DNA of 64,000 nucleotides from Clostridiales bacterium (GTDB taxonomy: Bacteria; Bacillota; Clostridia; Oscillospirales; Oscillospiraceae): contig JALFUW010000012.1 of the NCBI GenBank assembly GCA_022786995.1, positions 28,950-92,949 of the forward strand. The letters run 5' to 3'. The translations under genes were made by a program, and so were the position numbers. Numbering within the stretch: the first letter of the stretch is position 1; each line of letters opens with the position of its first letter. The notes beneath the pieces are model-generated. The model ran no database searches, had not been told where the DNA came from, and was given only the letters and a program-made list of their open reading frames with translations. Positions 17,076 through 25,771 of the stretch are shown piece by piece.

Positions 17076-18230
17076 TTACAGAAGACCCAGGGAGATTTTC
17101 CATTCCAGCACATTTCGGACGGCACGGTTCAGCACATCAATATCAATGCGCCCATCCAGCACTGCCTGCAAAACAGCCTGGTACTGCACGGCGTATTCCG
17201 TGGAGCACAGCAGGTCGTTTCCCGCCAGAACCGCCATGACAGCGGCTTCACCGGCGCCGTATTGGTCGGTTATCGCCTGCATCACCAGATCATCCGTCAT
17301 GATCACGCCGGAGAAGCCTAAGTCCTCCCGAAGATAGCGGTGCACAGCAGGGGAGAGGGAAGCCGGCAATTCCGGGTCAAATGCCTCCGTAATGATGTGC
17401 CCGACCATGACGGCTCCGCAGCCTGCCTGAATTCCGGCTGTAAAGGGAATGAAATCCTGAGCTTCCAGTTCCGAAAGGGAGCGGCTGTCAACGGCGATGC
17501 CGGTATGGGTGTCGGTGTTGTTCCCGTAGCCGGGGAAATGCTTCAGCACGCTGCCAACCCGGAAGGCCCCCATCAGGTTCACAATACTGGCAACCATATC
17601 GGCGGTGGTTTGAGAATCCTGCCCCAAGGAACGGGAGTACATAAAGGCATCGGCATCGGTGGTAATATCACACACCGGCCCCAGATTCACATTGATTCCC
17701 AAATCTGACAGAAGGCGGCATTTCTCCTCTTCCTCCGTCAGAACCGCTTCCAGCCCGCCGCGATCATAGCGCTTTCGCAGGGAGCAGAAGCGTCTGTCCC
17801 GAAAAGCGGGAAAGCGGCTGATCCGGGTAACGTCCCCGCCCTCCTCGTCTACGGCAATCAGCAGAGGCTTTTCGGCGGCTTCCTGATAGGCTGCAATTGA
17901 CTGCTTCATGGAATCCGGCGTCTGACCTTCAAAGTCATCTCCGAACAGAACCAGCCCGCCAAGATGGTATTTCTGTACATCCTCCACAGCGGTATCCGCG
18001 CTGCACCGGGCCAGAAAAAGCTGACCCACACGCTGCTCCAGTGACATATCGGAAATCATTTGCCGCACAGGGTCGACGGGTATGGTTTCCTGCTCAGTTG
18101 CCGCGGGAGCAGTCGTCGCGGATTCTGGGATGGTTTCCGTCAATGACGGAAGCGAGACCGCGGCTGGAACGGACTGCGATGCACAGCCCGTGAGCAGAAG
18201 ACAGCAGAGAAAAATAGGGAAAAGTCTCAT
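17076..18230 (-). CDS. Glycoside hydrolase family 3 lipoprotein, beta-N-acetylhexosaminidase (NagZ-like)
   Basis: The protein has 384 residues. A lipoprotein signal (MRLFPIFLCCLLLTGCAS, lipobox LTGC) anchors it outside the membrane, and a Thr/Pro/Ala-rich linker runs to about residue 55. The GH3 barrel follows: EQRVGQLFLARCS, LLIAVDEEGGDVTRI, the acid/base region KHFPGYGNNTDTHTG and the nucleophile loop GVIMTDDL. It should remove GlcNAc from muropeptides during wall turnover. Start ATG 18230 has SD GAGG; the longer frame would block the signal peptide. It is co-transcribed with the membrane gene 22 nt upstream. Confidence 0.9.
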   Translation of the reverse strand: MRLFPIFLCCLLLTGCASQSVPAAVSLPSLTETIPESATTAPAATEQETIPVDPVRQMISDMSLEQRVGQLFLARCSADTAVEDVQKYHLGGLVLFGDDFEGQTPDSMKQSIAAYQEAAEKPLLIAVDEEGGDVTRISRFPAFRDRRFCSLRKRYDRGGLEAVLTEEEEKCRLLSDLGINVNLGPVCDITTDADAFMYSRSLGQDSQTTADMVASIVNLMGAFRVGSVLKHFPGYGNNTDTHTGIAVDSRSLSELEAQDFIPFTAGIQAGCGAVMVGHIITEAFDPELPASLSPAVHRYLREDLGFSGVIMTDDLVMQAITDQYGAGEAAVMAVLAGNDLLCSTEYAVQYQAVLQAVLDGRIDIDVLNRAVRNVLEWKISLGLL

Positions 18231-18252
18231 GAAAACGCCTCGTTTTTCGGGA

Positions 18253-19167
18253 TTACAGAACACTGCCGATGAGATACCACAGAACCAGCAGAATCAGCGC
18301 CAGCGGGATATAGGTCATAAGCGCGGCGGCGGAGATACAGATGACGGTGTAGCCGAACAGGTCGAGAAGATACAGCACGGCGCAGATGATGGCGCTGGAA
18401 AACACCGCCTTGCTGACCTGCTTGCCCACAATATTGGAGAAGAAGAAGGTATACATCGCGCCCAGGAAAGGATTTGTGATTGCGATGACAAGTCCCAGCA
18501 GCAGATTCACGATGCCGGACAGCAGACAGAAGCAGAGAATCATCAGCAGAATCATGGGGGCGTAAGTAACCAGAACACTCGGTAGGTAAGTGCGGAAAGC
18601 CCAGTTTACCGCCAGATGCAGCAACATGCACACAGCCATGGTCAGCAGACGAAACAGCAGCCATGTAAGGACGTTTTTTCCCTTCGGCGCAAAGGTATCC
18701 ACGAGATTCACGAGAAACGACAGCACAATGAGAGAGAGAATCTGGGTACAAAGGGCCGGGAACTGTACATCGGTGATAGGCAGAAGAATTAAATAACTCG
18801 GTGTAAATGTGGCAAAGGGCAGAGGGGACAGCAGGGCATCCAGATTCCAGGGGTGGAAGGTATAGATGACCACCGTCAGTGCGTAGATGAAAAGGATACC
18901 CATTGCGGAGGATACGGACAGATTCAGACTGGAACGCTTGCCCAGAACCAGGCGTCCCATAACGCCCAAAATCAGGCTGATCGCGGAGAAATACAGCATA
19001 AACTGGGCCGCCGACATGAGATCTACCTCCACAGGCAGATAGGACTTGGCGTGCCAGATGATATTGCTTAGTTCCTCTGGGATATAGGAGGCAGCCTGAC
19101 CGGCGATTTGGGTCATGACACCGGGGAGCTGACCGGTGAGGGCTTCGAGAGTTGAATCGAAGGTCAT
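18253..19167 (-). CDS. Unknown polytopic membrane protein
   Basis: The protein has 304 residues and seven or so hydrophobic helices after a 50-residue amphipathic N-terminus. I do not recognise a family. There are no charged catalytic motifs, and no Walker or cysteine pairs. The fourth to sixth helices (LTWLLFRLLTMAVCMLLHLAV, MILLMILCFCLLSGIVNLLLG) are long and sulfur-rich. SD AAGGA precedes the ATG. It lies directly upstream of the nagZ-like lipoprotein in one operon, which suggests a wall-related role. An inverted repeat in its leader (19184-19215) may be regulatory. Confidence 0.75.
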   Translation of the reverse strand: MTFDSTLEALTGQLPGVMTQIAGQAASYIPEELSNIIWHAKSYLPVEVDLMSAAQFMLYFSAISLILGVMGRLVLGKRSSLNLSVSSAMGILFIYALTVVIYTFHPWNLDALLSPLPFATFTPSYLILLPITDVQFPALCTQILSLIVLSFLVNLVDTFAPKGKNVLTWLLFRLLTMAVCMLLHLAVNWAFRTYLPSVLVTYAPMILLMILCFCLLSGIVNLLLGLVIAITNPFLGAMYTFFFSNIVGKQVSKAVFSSAIICAVLYLLDLFGYTVICISAAALMTYIPLALILLVLWYLIGSVL

Positions 19168-19183
19168 AGGAGTTCCTTTCGCG

Positions 19184-19215
19184 CGATACGGGTTTGCGGT
19201 TCATCGCATACCCGT
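19184..19215 (-). promoter_or_regulatory. Inverted repeat in the leader of the unknown membrane gene
   Basis: ATACGGGT and its perfect complement ACCCGTAT are spaced by 16 nt, 17 nt upstream of the gene start. It could be an operator or a leader hairpin; no T run follows. Confidence 0.45.
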
Positions 19216-19220
19216 ATAAT

Positions 19221-19250
19221 AGGAAAGCCGCCGCCATTTCTGGCGGCGGC
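19221..19250 (-). terminator. Terminator of rplJ-rplL
   Basis: A 10-bp perfect stem (GCCGCCGCCA/TGGCGGCGGC) with a 4-nt loop is followed by TTTCC on the minus strand, 23 nt after the rplL stop. Confidence 0.82.
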
Positions 19251-19273
19251 ACAGCTTATGAAGGGGAGATAAA

Positions 19274-19651
19274 TTACTTGATCTCGGCCTCGGCGCCGGC
19301 TTCCTTCAGCTCGGCGACCAGCTTCTCGGCATCTTCCTTGGAGATGGCTTCCTTCAGGGTCTTGGGGCAGTTGTCCACCAGATCCTTGGCGTCCTTCAGG
19401 CCCAGGCCGGTAGCGGCACGGACGACCTTGATGACGTTCAGCTTGGAAGCACCAGCGGCCTTCAGGATGACGTCGAACTCGGTCTTCTCCTCGACCTCAG
19501 CAGCAGCAGCGCCGGCAGCGGGAGCGGCAACAGCGGCGGCAGCGGCGGAAACGCCGAAAACCTCTTCCAGGGTGTGAACCAGTTCGGACAGCTCCAGAAC
19601 GGTCAGTTCCTTAACCTGCTCAACCAGAGCAGTGATCTTTTCACTAGCCAT
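19274..19651 (-). CDS. rplL: 50S ribosomal protein L7/L12
   Basis: This 125-residue stalk protein recruits translation factors. The N-terminal dimer domain ([20 protein letters not shown]), an Ala-rich hinge ([17 protein letters not shown]) and the C-terminal domain ([32 protein letters not shown]) are all present. SD GGAGG is 9 nt upstream. It follows rplJ after 60 nt in the same transcript. The expected next genes, rpoB and rpoC, are not downstream; the transcript ends in a terminator. Confidence 0.97.
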   Translation of the reverse strand: MASEKITALVEQVKELTVLELSELVHTLEEVFGVSAAAAAVAAPAAGAAAAEVEEKTEFDVILKAAGASKLNVIKVVRAATGLGLKDAKDLVDNCPKTLKEAISKEDAEKLVAELKEAGAEAEIK

Positions 19652-19711
19652 TTTAATTTCCTCCTAAATTATGTGTAGAAAATAGATGTTTGTGGGGTCA
19701 CGCGATCAGCT

Positions 19712-20233
19712 TTACGCTTCTGCGGCAGGAGCGGAGCCGTCCTTCTGCATCCGGATCTGATCCAGAACGAAGGCCAGGCTGGAGATAGGTGCCAGGAAGG
19801 TACCCAGGACAGAAGCGACCAGAGCGTTCTTGCTGGGCAGCTCACCGAAGCCGTTCAGCTCGTCAGCGGACAGGACAGAGCCTTCCACGACGCCGCCCTT
19901 GATGGTCAGGGTCTTCAGCTTGTTCTTCTTGGCAAACTCGCAGACGATACGAGCAGGGGCGATGGGGTCGCCGGTGGTGGAAGCCATAGCGGTGGTACCG
20001 TTCAGAACCTCAGAGAAATCATAGCCGCAATCCTTTGCAGCGAAATTGGTCAGGGTGTTCTTCACGACGGAGTACTCGACGCCGGCCTCGCGGAACTGCT
20101 TACGCAGCTCGGTATCCTGAGCGACAGTGATACCCTTGTAGTCCACGAACACCACGGAAGTAGCTTCCTTGATCTTGCCGGACAGGGCTTCAACGACTGC
20201 CTTCTTGCTCTCAAGAACCTTTGCGTTGGGCAT
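19712..20233 (-). CDS. rplJ: 50S ribosomal protein L10
   Basis: This 173-residue protein forms the base of the ribosomal stalk. Recognisable blocks are MPNAKVLESKKAVVEALSGKI, SVVFVDYKGITVAQDTELRKQ, the VVKNTLTNFA loop, and a C-terminal helix that binds L7/L12. ATG 20233 has SD GGAGGTG. The 5' extension of the frame is really the L10 leader RNA. Expression should be feedback-controlled by L10-L12 binding to that leader. Confidence 0.96.
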   Translation of the reverse strand: MPNAKVLESKKAVVEALSGKIKEATSVVFVDYKGITVAQDTELRKQFREAGVEYSVVKNTLTNFAAKDCGYDFSEVLNGTTAMASTTGDPIAPARIVCEFAKKNKLKTLTIKGGVVEGSVLSADELNGFGELPSKNALVASVLGTFLAPISSLAFVLDQIRMQKDGSAPAAEA

Positions 20234-20354
20234 AATTTTCACCTCCGAAAATAAAAAGTGTCTTCCTGCCAGAAGACAGAAAGACACGCAAATAAACCTA
20301 TTTGACGCACCTCGGCAGGACTTACGCCTTGCGGCACCTGCTGTCTTTGGCAAC
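20234..20354 (-). ncRNA. Ribosomal protein L10 leader (autoregulatory 5' UTR)
   Basis: The leader upstream of rplJ carries the conserved block GCCGCAAGGCGTAAGTCC followed by TGCCGAGGTG, the binding site for L10(L12)4 in Firmicutes. A hairpin (GTGTCTT/AAGACAC, 20258-20287) with a T run (to 20253) just before the SD looks like a transcription attenuator. The leader begins at the promoter at 20361-20389. Confidence 0.85.
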
Positions 20355-20360
20355 TGCTAT

Positions 20361-20389
20361 ATACTAGCAGATTTTTTTGGAATTGTCAA
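20361..20389 (-). promoter_or_regulatory. Promoter of rplJ-rplL
   Basis: TTGACA and TAGTAT on the minus strand are spaced by 17 nt. Confidence 0.8.
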
Positions 20390-20410
20390 GTGAAAAATTG
20401 ACTTTTTTCA

Positions 20411-20446
20411 AGGAAAATCCCGGATACAGGCAGGCTGTATCCGGGA
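20411..20446 (-). terminator. Terminator of the rpmG-rplA operon
   Basis: A 12-bp perfect stem (TCCCGGATACAG and complement) with a 5-nt loop is followed by TTTTCC on the minus strand. Confidence 0.88.
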
Positions 20447-20462
20447 AGAAAGAATCTGCAAA

Positions 20463-21155
20463 TTACAGATACTTGGCAGTAGAGACCTTGACGCCGGGGC
20501 CCATGGTGGAAACCACGGTGCAGGACTTGATATACTGGCCCTTGGCAGCGGCGGGCTTGGCCTTGACAACGGCCTTGACCAGAGTATCCATGTTCTCGGT
20601 CAGCTTCTCAGCGCCGAAGGACACCTTGCCGATGGGGCAGTGGATGATGTTGGTCTTGTCCAGACGGTACTCGACCTTACCGGCCTTGATCTCCTTGACG
20701 GCAGCGCCCACATTGGGGGTCACGGTGCCGGCCTTGGGGGAGGGCATCAAACCCTTAGGGCCCAGAACCTTACCAAGACGGCCCACAACACCCATCATGT
20801 CGGGGGAAGCGACGACCACGTCAAAGTCGAACCAGTTTTCCTTGGTGATCTTCTCCACCAGCTCCATGCCGCCGACATAGTCAGCGCCGGCCTCCTTGGC
20901 CTCATCCACCTTGGCGTCCTTTGCGAACACCAGAACACGGCGGGTCTTGCCGGTGCCGTTGGGCAGAACCACGGCGCCACGGACCTGCTGGTCGGCGTGA
21001 CGGGAGTCGACACCCAGCTTGATGTGCAGCTCGACGGTCTCGTCGAACTTGGCGGAAGCGCCCTTCACAACCAGTTCCAGGGCTTCGGTGGGATCATACT
21101 GAACGGAGCGGTCAATCAGCTTGGCGCTCTCCTGATACTTTTTGCCTCTAAACAA
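20463..21155 (-). CDS. rplA: 50S ribosomal protein L1
   Basis: This 230-residue protein binds 23S rRNA at the L1 stalk. Family blocks are [14 protein letters not shown] at the N-terminus, [45 protein letters not shown] and [15 protein letters not shown]. The start is TTG at 21155, with SD GGAGG 8 nt upstream. No ATG fits the family N-terminus. It is co-transcribed with rplK. Confidence 0.96.
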   Translation of the reverse strand: MFRGKKYQESAKLIDRSVQYDPTEALELVVKGASAKFDETVELHIKLGVDSRHADQQVRGAVVLPNGTGKTRRVLVFAKDAKVDEAKEAGADYVGGMELVEKITKENWFDFDVVVASPDMMGVVGRLGKVLGPKGLMPSPKAGTVTPNVGAAVKEIKAGKVEYRLDKTNIIHCPIGKVSFGAEKLTENMDTLVKAVVKAKPAAAKGQYIKSCTVVSTMGPGVKVSTAKYL

Positions 21156-21234
21156 TGTTTTATCCTCCTTATCGTGGTGATGCGGAAAAATCCTCCCACA
21201 TTTCCGGCTTCAGAATTTGCCGGACAAGCAATAA

Positions 21235-21660
21235 TCAATCGACGACGGTAACGCCCATGGAGCGGCAGGTACCGGCAACCTGAGCCTCAGCAGCCTCCAG
21301 AGTGGGGCAGTTCAGGTCAGGCATCTTGGTCTTGGCGATCTCAGCGATCTGAGCCTTGGTGATGGTGCCAACCTTGGTCTTGTTGGGAACACCAGAGCCC
21401 TTCTCCAGACCGATGGCCTTCATGATCAGCATGGGGGTCGGAGGAGTCTTGGTGATGAAGGTGAAGCTGCGGTCAGCGTAAACGGTGATGACGACGGGGA
21501 TCTTGTAACCCTCCATGTCCTTGGTACGGGCGTTGAACTCCTTGATGAAGGCGGCAATGTTCACGCCGTGCTGACCCAGAGCAGGGCCGACAGGGGGAGA
21601 AGCAGTCGCCTTGGCGGCGTTGATCTGCAGTTTGATAATGCCAGTGACTTTCTGTGCCAT
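21235..21660 (-). CDS. rplK: 50S ribosomal protein L11
   Basis: This 141-residue protein is part of the GTPase-associated centre and is needed for stringent-response signalling. Blocks are [56 protein letters not shown] and the C-terminal rRNA-binding region ending MGVTVVD. Start ATG 21660 has SD GGAGG 8 nt upstream. The ATG three codons earlier sits too close to the SD. Confidence 0.97.
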   Translation of the reverse strand: MAQKVTGIIKLQINAAKATASPPVGPALGQHGVNIAAFIKEFNARTKDMEGYKIPVVITVYADRSFTFITKTPPTPMLIMKAIGLEKGSGVPNKTKVGTITKAQIAEIAKTKMPDLNCPTLEAAEAQVAGTCRSMGVTVVD

Positions 21661-21761
21661 AATAAGCACCTCCTGAAAAGAATGTGGTAACGATGCGCCG
21701 GGCGCATTTTTTGCGGGGTGAGAACCCCTCCCACGCGACCATCGAAAACAATTCGATGCGT

Positions 21762-22292
21762 TTACTGGGATACGACCTCAATCATGTCAAGTTCAAACTC
21801 GACGGAGGTCTCACGGCCAAACATGGAAACAATGACGTTGACAGAATTATTGTCCACATCGATGCTTTCCACGGTGCCGGTGAAGGAGGTCAGAGGACCA
21901 TCGAGGATCTTCACGGTATCGCCCACGGAGTAGTTGACGATAATCTCCTTCTTTTCCACACCCATGGCGTAGACTTCCTCATCCGTCAGGGGAGTGGGAT
22001 CGTTGCTGGACGTACCGACGAAGCCGGTGACGCCCCGGATGTTCCGGATGACATGCCAGGTATCATCACTGTAAACCATCTTCACCAGCACATAACCGGG
22101 ATAGACCTTGCGGTCATAGGTCTTGCTGGCGCCGGACTCGGTGATCTCCGTAACCGTTTCCAGAGGAATGGACACGGCAAGAATCACGTCGTGGAGTCCC
22201 CGGGACTCGACGGTTTTCTCAATGGTGGCCTTGACAGTGTTTTCGTAACCGGAGTAGGTATGCACAACATACCATCTTGCAGCTTCTGCCAT
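21762..22292 (-). CDS. nusG: Transcription termination/antitermination protein NusG
   Basis: The protein has 176 residues. The N-terminal NGN domain ([43 protein letters not shown]) binds RNA polymerase, and the C-terminal KOW domain ([21 protein letters not shown]) contacts Rho or S10. It lies 12 nt after secE and about 100 nt before rplK, the standard order. Confidence 0.97.
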   Translation of the reverse strand: MAEAARWYVVHTYSGYENTVKATIEKTVESRGLHDVILAVSIPLETVTEITESGASKTYDRKVYPGYVLVKMVYSDDTWHVIRNIRGVTGFVGTSSNDPTPLTDEEVYAMGVEKKEIIVNYSVGDTVKILDGPLTSFTGTVESIDVDNNSVNVIVSMFGRETSVEFELDMIEVVSQ

Positions 22293-22304
22293 GGAGCGCT
22301 CCTA

Positions 22305-22535
22305 TCAGTGGAAGACGCCGATGAGAGCGTCAATGCCGATCTGAGCGACAAAGTCGAACAGCCAGATGAAGATGCCGACGGCGATGACGCAGCCGACAAC
22401 GATCGCGGCGTTCTTCAGAACCTGCTGAGGGGTGGGCCAGACGACCTTCTTCAGCTCGCTGCGAAGCTCACGGAAGTACTTGGCAACCTTGCCCCAGGTT
22501 CTCTTGAACCAGTTTTCCTTTTTGACTTCAGCCAT
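22305..22535 (-). CDS. secE: Preprotein translocase subunit SecE
   Basis: This 76-residue protein has one membrane helix (AAIVVGCVIAVGIFIWLF). The family motif just before it is RSELKKVVWPTPQQVL. It stabilises SecY in the translocon. It sits between rpmG and nusG, as in most Firmicutes. Confidence 0.96.
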   Translation of the reverse strand: MAEVKKENWFKRTWGKVAKYFRELRSELKKVVWPTPQQVLKNAAIVVGCVIAVGIFIWLFDFVAQIGIDALIGVFH

Positions 22536-22550
22536 GAATCGCGAGCCTCC

Positions 22551-22700
22551 TTACTTGGTCTCGTTGTGAGTGGTGTGCTTTCTGCAGAATCTGCAGTACT
22601 TCTTCATTTCGAGACGGTCGGGGTCATTCTTCTTGTTCTTCATGGTGTTGTAGTTTCTCTGCTTGCACTCAGAGCATCTCAAAGTGACTTTCACGCGCAT
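22551..22700 (-). CDS. rpmG: 50S ribosomal protein L33
   Basis: A short gene of 49 codons. The protein begins [17 protein letters not shown] and ends [15 protein letters not shown]. Two CxxC pairs (CSEC, CRFC) make it the zinc-binding form of L33. SD AAGGAGG precedes ATG 22700. It is the first gene of the secE-nusG-rplK-rplA operon. Confidence 0.96.
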   Translation of the reverse strand: MRVKVTLRCSECKQRNYNTMKNKKNDPDRLEMKKYCRFCRKHTTHNETK

Positions 22701-22833
22701 AACGGCACCTCCTTAAATATTGCCTCCCTGTATCACCCCGGCTAGTGATAGAATTTAGACAGCGGGCACTACATTTTCCCGCTCCGGGGCTGAAAAAAGC
22801 GCACAAAAAAAGCCCTTTTTCACAGGTAGAATC

Positions 22834-22862
22834 ATTCTAGCACAGGGGGTGGTCAAAGTCAA
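22834..22862 (-). promoter_or_regulatory. Promoter of the rpmG-secE-nusG-rplK-rplA operon
   Basis: TTGACT and TAGAAT on the minus strand are spaced by 17 nt. The 125-nt leader that follows has paired GC segments but matches no riboswitch that I know. Confidence 0.72.
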
Positions 22863-22893
22863 TAAGTTTTTTCATCATTTTTCGTGAAAGTTG

Positions 22894-22923
22894 CCCCGGT
22901 TTTCCTGTAAACGAAAACCGGGG
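22894..22923 (-). terminator. Hairpin after the AlgJ-like gene
   Basis: An 11-bp perfect stem (CCCCGGTTTTC/GAAAACCGGGG) lies 28 nt past the stop. The T run is weak. Confidence 0.65.
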
Positions 22924-22950
22924 TGAAAAGACAGTTGTGAATGGTTCTGA

Positions 22951-24183
22951 TTACGCCGGTAAAAACGAGTAGCAGGTGTTTTCGGCAACCGCCTGATCCA
23001 GTGTTGCCTCCAGAATGACGATGTCCGGCTGAAAATCCTGATAATGCCGCTGGAAATCTTCGGAATAGTAGCGCATGTCCAGTTCATCGCAGTCAGAAAA
23101 ATAAATGGACATCAGGCTGAAGGGGATATTGCCGAAGGAGTCGCCGATGAGCATGACTTTGGAATTGTCCGGGGCGTTTTCGTTGCGCCATCGGTTCAGG
23201 CTGTTGTCTCCCCAGCCGTACAGGCCGTAGGCGTTGAATTGGAAGTAATCCGGGTTATCCGGGTTCAGGGTATCCTCGCTGTTGTAGCACACGTCTTCAT
23301 ACCGCCCGGTGAGATCCAGTTCCCATTCCGGGACGATCAGCGTAATCTCCGTTTCAAATTTTGGCTGAATGAAAATGGAATCATCCACCCCGGCGTAGCA
23401 AATGCCGGTGCGCTTCCCGGAGGAGCCCAGAAAGGTATTGGGATATGTAACAAAATCATAATGACTGCTGTCCGTGTAAAAGCCGTCCACAGACGCAATC
23501 GCGCCGGATTCTTCCAGGGCGCTCAAGATTTTTGTGTAAGCCCAGAAGCCGGTCTGCGGCCTCCAGTGGTGGTCTGTCACAAAAAAAGCGTCCGCGTTGG
23601 AAATTTGGTCTTTGTGCAGCGCCTCCCGCAGATCCAGATAGGCAACGCCGTTTTGGTCAAGCAGTGACAAAAGGGTATCTGACGTATCGTTCATGGTATC
23701 CGTGTACCCCTCGGGCAGCAGATCCTCGTATTTGCTGATCTGGGAGGGGGCGAGAACGAACAGGAACTGACCGCCGTTCTTCTGCTGCATCTGTGAAAGA
23801 CGCGTGATATTGTGCGCCGTGTATTCAATGTCTTCCTGAGAATTGCGCCAGCTCACCACGCTGGTCAGATGACCGTTCTTCAGTCTTACCCGCTCATTCA
23901 TCATGGGCTGTCCCAGCAGCTTTGCCATGGCGCCGTTCAGATTGATGTAGGTGCCTTTATTTTGAAGCAGCGGCTGATCCTGTTCGGTGGACAGCATTCC
24001 GTCGTACATTTCATCGATGCGATCCATGTAGGCGGACACGGAAATCTCGCCCTTGAGAAGGCTTTTGGTATCATTTTTCAACGGCTCCAGCGGATACAGC
24101 GCCACAAAGCCGATATACAGCAGAAAAGCCGCGGCCAAAAGGTGAGCTGGCCTCAGCTTCCGCGCTTTTTTCAGAAGTTCCAT
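22951..24183 (-). CDS. AlgJ/DHHW-type SGNH-like membrane-anchored protein, MBOAT partner
   Basis: The protein has 410 residues. An N-terminal membrane helix (LLAAAFLLYIGFVALYPLEP) anchors an external domain of the AlgJ/AlgX SGNH-like type: FLFVLAPSQISKYEDLLP, the catalytic-type DHHWRP motif and MLIGDSFGN. Such proteins act with an MBOAT acyltransferase to O-acylate a surface polysaccharide. It follows the MBOAT gene by 10 nt in one operon, which supports that role. The acyl acceptor is not identifiable here. Confidence 0.85.
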   Translation of the reverse strand: MELLKKARKLRPAHLLAAAFLLYIGFVALYPLEPLKNDTKSLLKGEISVSAYMDRIDEMYDGMLSTEQDQPLLQNKGTYINLNGAMAKLLGQPMMNERVRLKNGHLTSVVSWRNSQEDIEYTAHNITRLSQMQQKNGGQFLFVLAPSQISKYEDLLPEGYTDTMNDTSDTLLSLLDQNGVAYLDLREALHKDQISNADAFFVTDHHWRPQTGFWAYTKILSALEESGAIASVDGFYTDSSHYDFVTYPNTFLGSSGKRTGICYAGVDDSIFIQPKFETEITLIVPEWELDLTGRYEDVCYNSEDTLNPDNPDYFQFNAYGLYGWGDNSLNRWRNENAPDNSKVMLIGDSFGNIPFSLMSIYFSDCDELDMRYYSEDFQRHYQDFQPDIVILEATLDQAVAENTCYSFLPA

Positions 24184-24193
24184 ATGCAGTCCC

Positions 24194-25612
24194 TCAGAAG
24201 TTGAAATAAATGAACGGGTTATGGGATCCTATCATGATGAAGGACACGGCCCACAAAAGCAGGAAGAAATAGATGGGTACACTGAGCATTTCCATTCCTG
24301 CCGCGATGCGGCTGCTTTTGGCTGACAGCCTGTCTTTCAACTGTTTCAGGAGGGGAGTAGAGCACAAAACAGCCGCAAGGAAGAAGAAACGGTACTGCTG
24401 GATGGTTCTGACCACCATGCTGTCGCAAAAGGTGTTTCCTGCCATGCCCAGCATACTTTGCAGAAAGGCAAGGGCGGCGGGAAGATCCGACGCCCGGAAA
24501 AAGACCCAGCCGATCAGGACGCACAGCAGTGTAAAGACACGGTAAAGCTCCCTTTGCCAGCGGTGAGAAAGCCGCTTGGGCAGGCCGGTCAGCTTTTCAA
24601 AGGCGATCAGAACGAAATACAGAAGGCCCCACACCACAAAATTCCAGCTGGCTCCGTGCCAGATTCCCGTCAATAGCCACACCACGAACAGATTCCAGAT
24701 CAGCCGCGCTTTGGACTTCACCCGGGAACCACCCAGGGGGAAGTAGACATAATCCCGGAACCATTGCCCCAGAGAGATGTGCCACCGCCGCCAGAATTCG
24801 GAAATCGAGGCGGAGATATAAGGATAATCAAAATTTTCGGAAAAATGAAAGCCGAATAGTTTCCCCAGTCCGATTGCCATGTCGGAATAGCCGGAAAAAT
24901 CAAACAGGATCTGGAAGGCGTAGGCAAACGCGCCCATCCAGGCGTAAATCACGCTGCGCTGTCCGGGATCGGCAGAAAACACGGCGTCTGCCACCAGCGC
25001 CATGTTGTTGGAGAGAATGATCTTCTTGGCAAAGCCCAGAATGAACCGCCGGACGCCCTCGCTGAAATCCGCGAAGGTTTCACGCCGGTGGTCAATCTGA
25101 TCGGCGATGGTCTGGTAGCGGACGATGGGACCGGCCACCAGTTGGGGGAAAAACGAGATGTAAAGGCCGATGTTCTGGGGACGGACTTGCGCCTCGGCGC
25201 TGCGCCGGTAGACATCAATTACATAGGACATAGCCTGAAAGGTAAAGAAAGAAATGCCCAGGGGAAGGGCAATATTCTGAAGCGGAAGCTGAAAGCCAAG
25301 ACTGTTCAGATTGGAAATGAAGAAATCCAGATATTTGTACACAAACAGGACGCCCAGATTCCCGGCAATCGCCAGAATCAGCAGAAGCTTTCGGATGACT
25401 TCCCTGGTAAAACGCTGCATCAGAAGGGCGATCAGGTAGTTAAACAGGATGGAGCCGATCATCACCAGCACGAAGCGCCTGGTGCCCCAGGCATAGAACA
25501 GAAGACTCGCCGCCAGCAGGAACAGATTCCGCAGACGGCGGGGGAGAAGATAATAGCCCAGCAAAACCGCGGGCAGAAAGAAAAACAGAAATAAGTTACT
25601 GGAAAAAAGCAT
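24194..25612 (-). CDS. MBOAT family O-acyltransferase (AlgI/PatA-like)
   Basis: This 472-residue multi-pass enzyme moves acyl groups across or at the membrane onto a surface glycan. Family blocks are LFFFLPAVLLGYYLLP near the N-terminus, LPLGISFFTFQAMSYVIDVYR, FFPQLVAGPIVRY, DFSGYSDMAIGLGKLFGF, FWRRWHISLGQWFRDYVYFPLGG and LTGIWHGASWNF with the catalytic His. The frame opens at 25675, but the promoter at 25647-25675 and a GGGGG-type SD support ATG 25612. Confidence 0.93.
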   Translation of the reverse strand: MLFSSNLFLFFFLPAVLLGYYLLPRRLRNLFLLAASLLFYAWGTRRFVLVMIGSILFNYLIALLMQRFTREVIRKLLLILAIAGNLGVLFVYKYLDFFISNLNSLGFQLPLQNIALPLGISFFTFQAMSYVIDVYRRSAEAQVRPQNIGLYISFFPQLVAGPIVRYQTIADQIDHRRETFADFSEGVRRFILGFAKKIILSNNMALVADAVFSADPGQRSVIYAWMGAFAYAFQILFDFSGYSDMAIGLGKLFGFHFSENFDYPYISASISEFWRRWHISLGQWFRDYVYFPLGGSRVKSKARLIWNLFVVWLLTGIWHGASWNFVVWGLLYFVLIAFEKLTGLPKRLSHRWQRELYRVFTLLCVLIGWVFFRASDLPAALAFLQSMLGMAGNTFCDSMVVRTIQQYRFFFLAAVLCSTPLLKQLKDRLSAKSSRIAAGMEMLSVPIYFFLLLWAVSFIMIGSHNPFIYFNF

Positions 25613-25646
25613 GGCGACCCCCAAATAACGGAACAATGGCGAGGCC

Positions 25647-25675
25647 ATTATGTCACTTTTTGGAAATAAAGTCAA
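25647..25675 (-). promoter_or_regulatory. Promoter of the MBOAT-AlgJ operon
   Basis: TTGACT and CATAAT on the minus strand are spaced by 17 nt. It is divergent to the ruvX promoter. Confidence 0.7.
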
Positions 25676-25716
25676 GCCAGAGAGCGGCTTCCCGCGTAAA
25701 AAATGGAATTCAAATG

Positions 25717-25745
25717 GTGACAGGCTGGCGTTTTTGCTGTATAAT
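25717..25745 (+). promoter_or_regulatory. Promoter of ruvX
   Basis: GTGACA and TATAAT are spaced by 17 nt, 26 nt before the start codon. Confidence 0.7.
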
Positions 25746-25771
25746 CATCAAAAAAGCGAAGGAGAGAACGT

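Noticed and set aside
22701..22830. Riboswitch in the long leader of rpmG
   Set aside because: There are some GC pairings but no conserved riboswitch motif that I can match, and ribosomal operons often have such leaders.
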